From: Paenibacillus sp. UNC451MF | GTDB lineage: Bacteria; Bacillota; Bacilli; Paenibacillales; NBRC-103111 | Reading direction: 5' to 3' | Length of the DNA: 64,000 bases | Assembly (NCBI RefSeq): GCF_000686845.1 | Contig: NZ_KK366024.1 | Span: 213,261 to 277,260, forward strand | Shown here: positions 62,380-64,000 of the stretch, one piece after another | Layout of the letters: each line of letters begins with the position of its first letter | Numbering within the stretch: the stretch's first letter is position 1 | Notes under the pieces: model-generated | The model's input: only the letters and a program-made list of their open reading frames with translations | Database searches by the model: none | What the model was told of the DNA's origin: nothing | Program-made: the position numbers and the translations under genes

Positions 62380-62976
62380 ATGATGGATAATAACAAGCTT
62401 CTAGATCCCCGCATACTTCGTACACGTCAACTGCTTAAAGATGCCCTTATTCAGTTGCTTCAGGAAATGGATATTGAGAAAATAACGATAAATCGCCTGG
62501 CGGAAGAAGCAACTATTAATCGAGTTACCTTTTATTTGCATTATCGTGACATTCCGGATATGTTGGACAAGATGGCGGCGGAAATGATGGAGGACATTCG
62601 TTCGATCTTAAACAAAACACCTGAGAACATGAATTCCTTAGAAGAAGTAGATTCGTCCATGATGGTAAATTTGCTCGAGCACATTGCTGAACATGCTAAG
62701 TTTTATAAAATTGTTCTCGGATCAAGAAAAATTCCTATCTTTACCGAACGTCTGCTAAAGCTTCTAACAGGTTCGATTGCTGAAAGACTAGGAAAAATAG
62801 GGAGCGACTCCTATATTTCGAAAACCGGCATACCTATGGACATTGCCGTAGGGTATTATTCTTCTGCCATGATTGGTACGATTGTTGGATGGCTTCGCAA
62901 CGACATGCCGTATACGCCGCTTTTTCTTACCGAGCAGTTCTCTCTGCTGTCACCTCGTAACCGCAATAACGATTAG
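62380..62976 (+). CDS. TetR/AcrR-family transcriptional regulator
   Basis: The 198-aa protein begins with a TetR helix-turn-helix (ILRTRQLLKDALIQLLQEM, then ITINRLAEEATINRVTFYLHYRD) and has a C-terminal ligand domain of the TetR_C_7 type (MDIAVGYYSSAMIGTIVGWLRNDMPYTP). AAGGAAAGG precedes the ATG. It is divergent from the MFS exporter gene and likely represses both on the repeat-rich intergenic region. Confidence 0.9.
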   Translation: MMDNNKLLDPRILRTRQLLKDALIQLLQEMDIEKITINRLAEEATINRVTFYLHYRDIPDMLDKMAAEMMEDIRSILNKTPENMNSLEEVDSSMMVNLLEHIAEHAKFYKIVLGSRKIPIFTERLLKLLTGSIAERLGKIGSDSYISKTGIPMDIAVGYYSSAMIGTIVGWLRNDMPYTPLFLTEQFSLLSPRNRNND

Positions 62977-63128
62977 CAGGGCGAGCGGGAAACCAAGGGA
63001 TGTTGATATTATGAGGATCTGTACTCAAAAAATACATTGAAAAATCGAAATTCTATCACGGTCTGGTTGTTGATGCTTCACCACACTTTATGGTCACTAG
63101 AGGGTAACATGGATGGACTTATTGATAA

Positions 63129-63281
63129 ATGAAGATGAAGCTGAAATTAGTAGTACATATATTGGATGAGTTCAGAGGACTATCGCTTGCAAATGAGTTA
63201 GTGGAAGTGACGGGAAACTATAGCTTAATATACAACTACGACGCGGCTGCCGGTACAATTTCGGCAGCCGCGTTATACTAA
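63129..63281 (+). CDS. Doubtful 50-aa reading frame
   Basis: ATG 63129 opens a frame MKMKLKLVVHILDEF that ends at 63281. It has no ribosome site, and its last third is the strong hairpin at 63241-63273, so it may be chance or a gene remnant. Confidence 0.15.
   Translation: MKMKLKLVVHILDEFRGLSLANELVEVTGNYSLIYNYDAAAGTISAAALY
63241..63273. terminator. Perfect 12-bp hairpin
   Basis: ACGCGGCTGCCG-N9-CGGCAGCCGCGT. Followed by TATACTAA, not a T-run; it may still stop transcription from the TetR gene. Confidence 0.5.
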
Positions 63282-63442
63282 ACAGGTAGGTGAGTTTAAT
63301 TGGATATGCTGAACCCTCCTACATGTCAAGACAAGTTTTTCGTGTTTTTACAATACAGAATTTCATGATTTTGTTACATTGGGCATAGGAAAACCTTATA
63401 ATATCGGTTTACTCCCATTCTGTAGAGAGAGGTAGTGAAACA

Positions 63443-63832
63443 ATGAAGCTATCGCAAATCAGATTGATAACCAATGATTTTCACAAGAGTGTATCGTTTT
63501 ACAGAGATGTGATGGAGTTACCACTAGGAACATATGCTGAGGGGATGCAGTTCGCATCGTTTAATACCGGCGAAACTAAAATCGAAATCTTTTCCCGTCA
63601 TCAGATATCCGAAGTGATTGGCGAAAAAAACCTTCCAACTGACATGGATTTACAATCGAAATTCTTACTCAGTTTTGCGGTGGATCAAGTCGATGAGGTT
63701 TGCTTCGGTTTGAAGAATAAAGGAGCATTATTCCTCAACGAGCCTCATGATCAAAAGAATTGGAATGCCAGAGTCGCCCATTTACGGGATCCCGATGGCA
63801 ACGTGATTGAACTATACAAGCATCCGTTATAA
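63443..63832 (+). CDS. VOC-superfamily (glyoxalase-like) protein
   Basis: GAGAGAGG precedes the ATG. The 129-aa VOC module begins MKLSQIRLITNDFHKSVSFYRDVMELPLG and ends HLRDPDGNVIELYKHPL, both canonical edges of the fold; the Glu of NVIELY is a likely metal ligand. Function unknown. It converges on the partial AraC gene. Confidence 0.88.
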   Translation: MKLSQIRLITNDFHKSVSFYRDVMELPLGTYAEGMQFASFNTGETKIEIFSRHQISEVIGEKNLPTDMDLQSKFLLSFAVDQVDEVCFGLKNKGALFLNEPHDQKNWNARVAHLRDPDGNVIELYKHPL

Positions 63833-63840
63833 GTCTGGAA

Positions 63841-63999
63841 TTATTCACCCTGCAGCTTGGTGTATTCTTCTGGAGATTTTCCAATAATGGATTTGAAATC
63901 TTTAATGAAATGGGCTTGATCGTAATAACCAAGATCCAAAGCAAGTTTTGACCAATCGGGAATATCCCCGTTGGTCATTTTTTCTACCGCTTCGTGAAG
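63841..63999 (-). CDS. AraC-family regulator, C-terminal end (cut by window edge)
   Basis: The minus-strand frame reads IPDWSKLALDLGYYDQAHFI, then KDFKSIIGKSPEEYTKLQGE and stops at 63841-63843. This is the second helix-turn-helix of an AraC regulator. Its stop is only 9 nt from the end of the convergent VOC gene. Confidence 0.85.
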   Translation of the reverse strand, partial: LHEAVEKMTNGDIPDWSKLALDLGYYDQAHFIKDFKSIIGKSPEEYTKLQGE

Positions 64000-64000
64000 T

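Larger units (their letters stand above)
62977..63442. other. Gene-poor stretch
   Basis: Apart from the hairpin and the doubtful frame at 63129-63281, I see only a short broken frame around 63035-63108 (KSKFYHGLVVDASPHFM) that looks protein-like but belongs to no family I know. It may be a gene remnant. Confidence 0.35.

Noticed and set aside
1-64000. CRISPR arrays, rRNA and tRNA genes
   Set aside because: No regularly spaced repeats and no rRNA or cloverleaf sequences were seen on reading.

Overview
The window looks like chromosome from a low-to-medium GC Gram-positive of the Paenibacillus type (inference). The grounds are strong GGAGG-type ribosome binding sites, many TTG and GTG starts, Rho-independent terminators after most genes, a ydaO-type (c-di-AMP) riboswitch, a gene derived from Gram-positive PolC, and many families shared with Bacillus (YmaF, DUF975, YheI/YheH = BmrC/BmrD, DUF1275, PatB, YkkCD-like SMR pairs). 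No rRNA, tRNA, CRISPR array or intact insertion sequence was seen.

Layout. 0-5 kb: a broken membrane-protein end, a small unknown gene, a paired SMR exporter, a secreted SH3b/amidase cell-wall hydrolase, a 112-aa unknown protein and a convergent trypsin-like protease. 5-18 kb: an orphan sensor kinase, an oxidoreductase, a DinB-like protein, a KgtP-type permease, a FAD oxidoreductase divergent from an AraC regulator, an ArsR-DUF2087 regulator, a YmaF-family HxH protein, a 2-hydroxyacid dehydrogenase and membrane or unknown proteins. 18-27 kb: a leader peptide plus attenuator in front of a BmrC/BmrD-like heterodimeric ABC exporter, then a 1478-aa Lhr-type helicase. 27-30 kb: an XRE repressor, an ImmA/IrrE metalloprotease and a truncated PolC-like protein; the same 18-bp inverted repeat (GTTGA-N8-TCAAC) lies before the first and third genes, which ties the three together.

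30-41 kb: DUF1275, a Ni/Co transporter, an ArAE-like exporter, an AAC(3)-like acetyltransferase, a BNR-repeat sialidase-like protein, a divergent ornithine-carbamoyltransferase-like enzyme behind a candidate ARG box, and a nucleotidyltransferase-UvrA paralog pair. 40.6-43.1 kb: a GNAT gene fragment, a c-di-AMP riboswitch whose only visible target is a 55-aa protein, then a persulfide/sulfur-transfer cluster (rhodanese, TusA, degenerate rhodanese, DsrE-like) with four CstR/CsoR-like ATACCC..GGGTAT sites. 43-58.9 kb: secreted and lipoproteins, a hydroxyacid dehydrogenase, catalase, a chemotaxis receptor, an ankyrin-repeat protein, a Ser/Thr-rich lipoprotein, an HtrA protease with three extra C-terminal repeat domains, a PatB-type C-S lyase, a sodium symporter and a VOC protein.

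58.9-59.8 kb is a gene graveyard: an IS110-family transposase N-terminus and a decayed cytochrome P450. 59.8-64 kb: a flavodoxin-like protein, a DHA2-type MFS exporter with three 25-residue repeats in its tail, a divergent TetR regulator, another VOC protein and the end of an AraC regulator cut by the window edge.

The best candidates for something undescribed are the XRE/ImmA/PolC-like cassette with its shared operator and the c-di-AMP riboswitch that controls a lone 55-aa protein.
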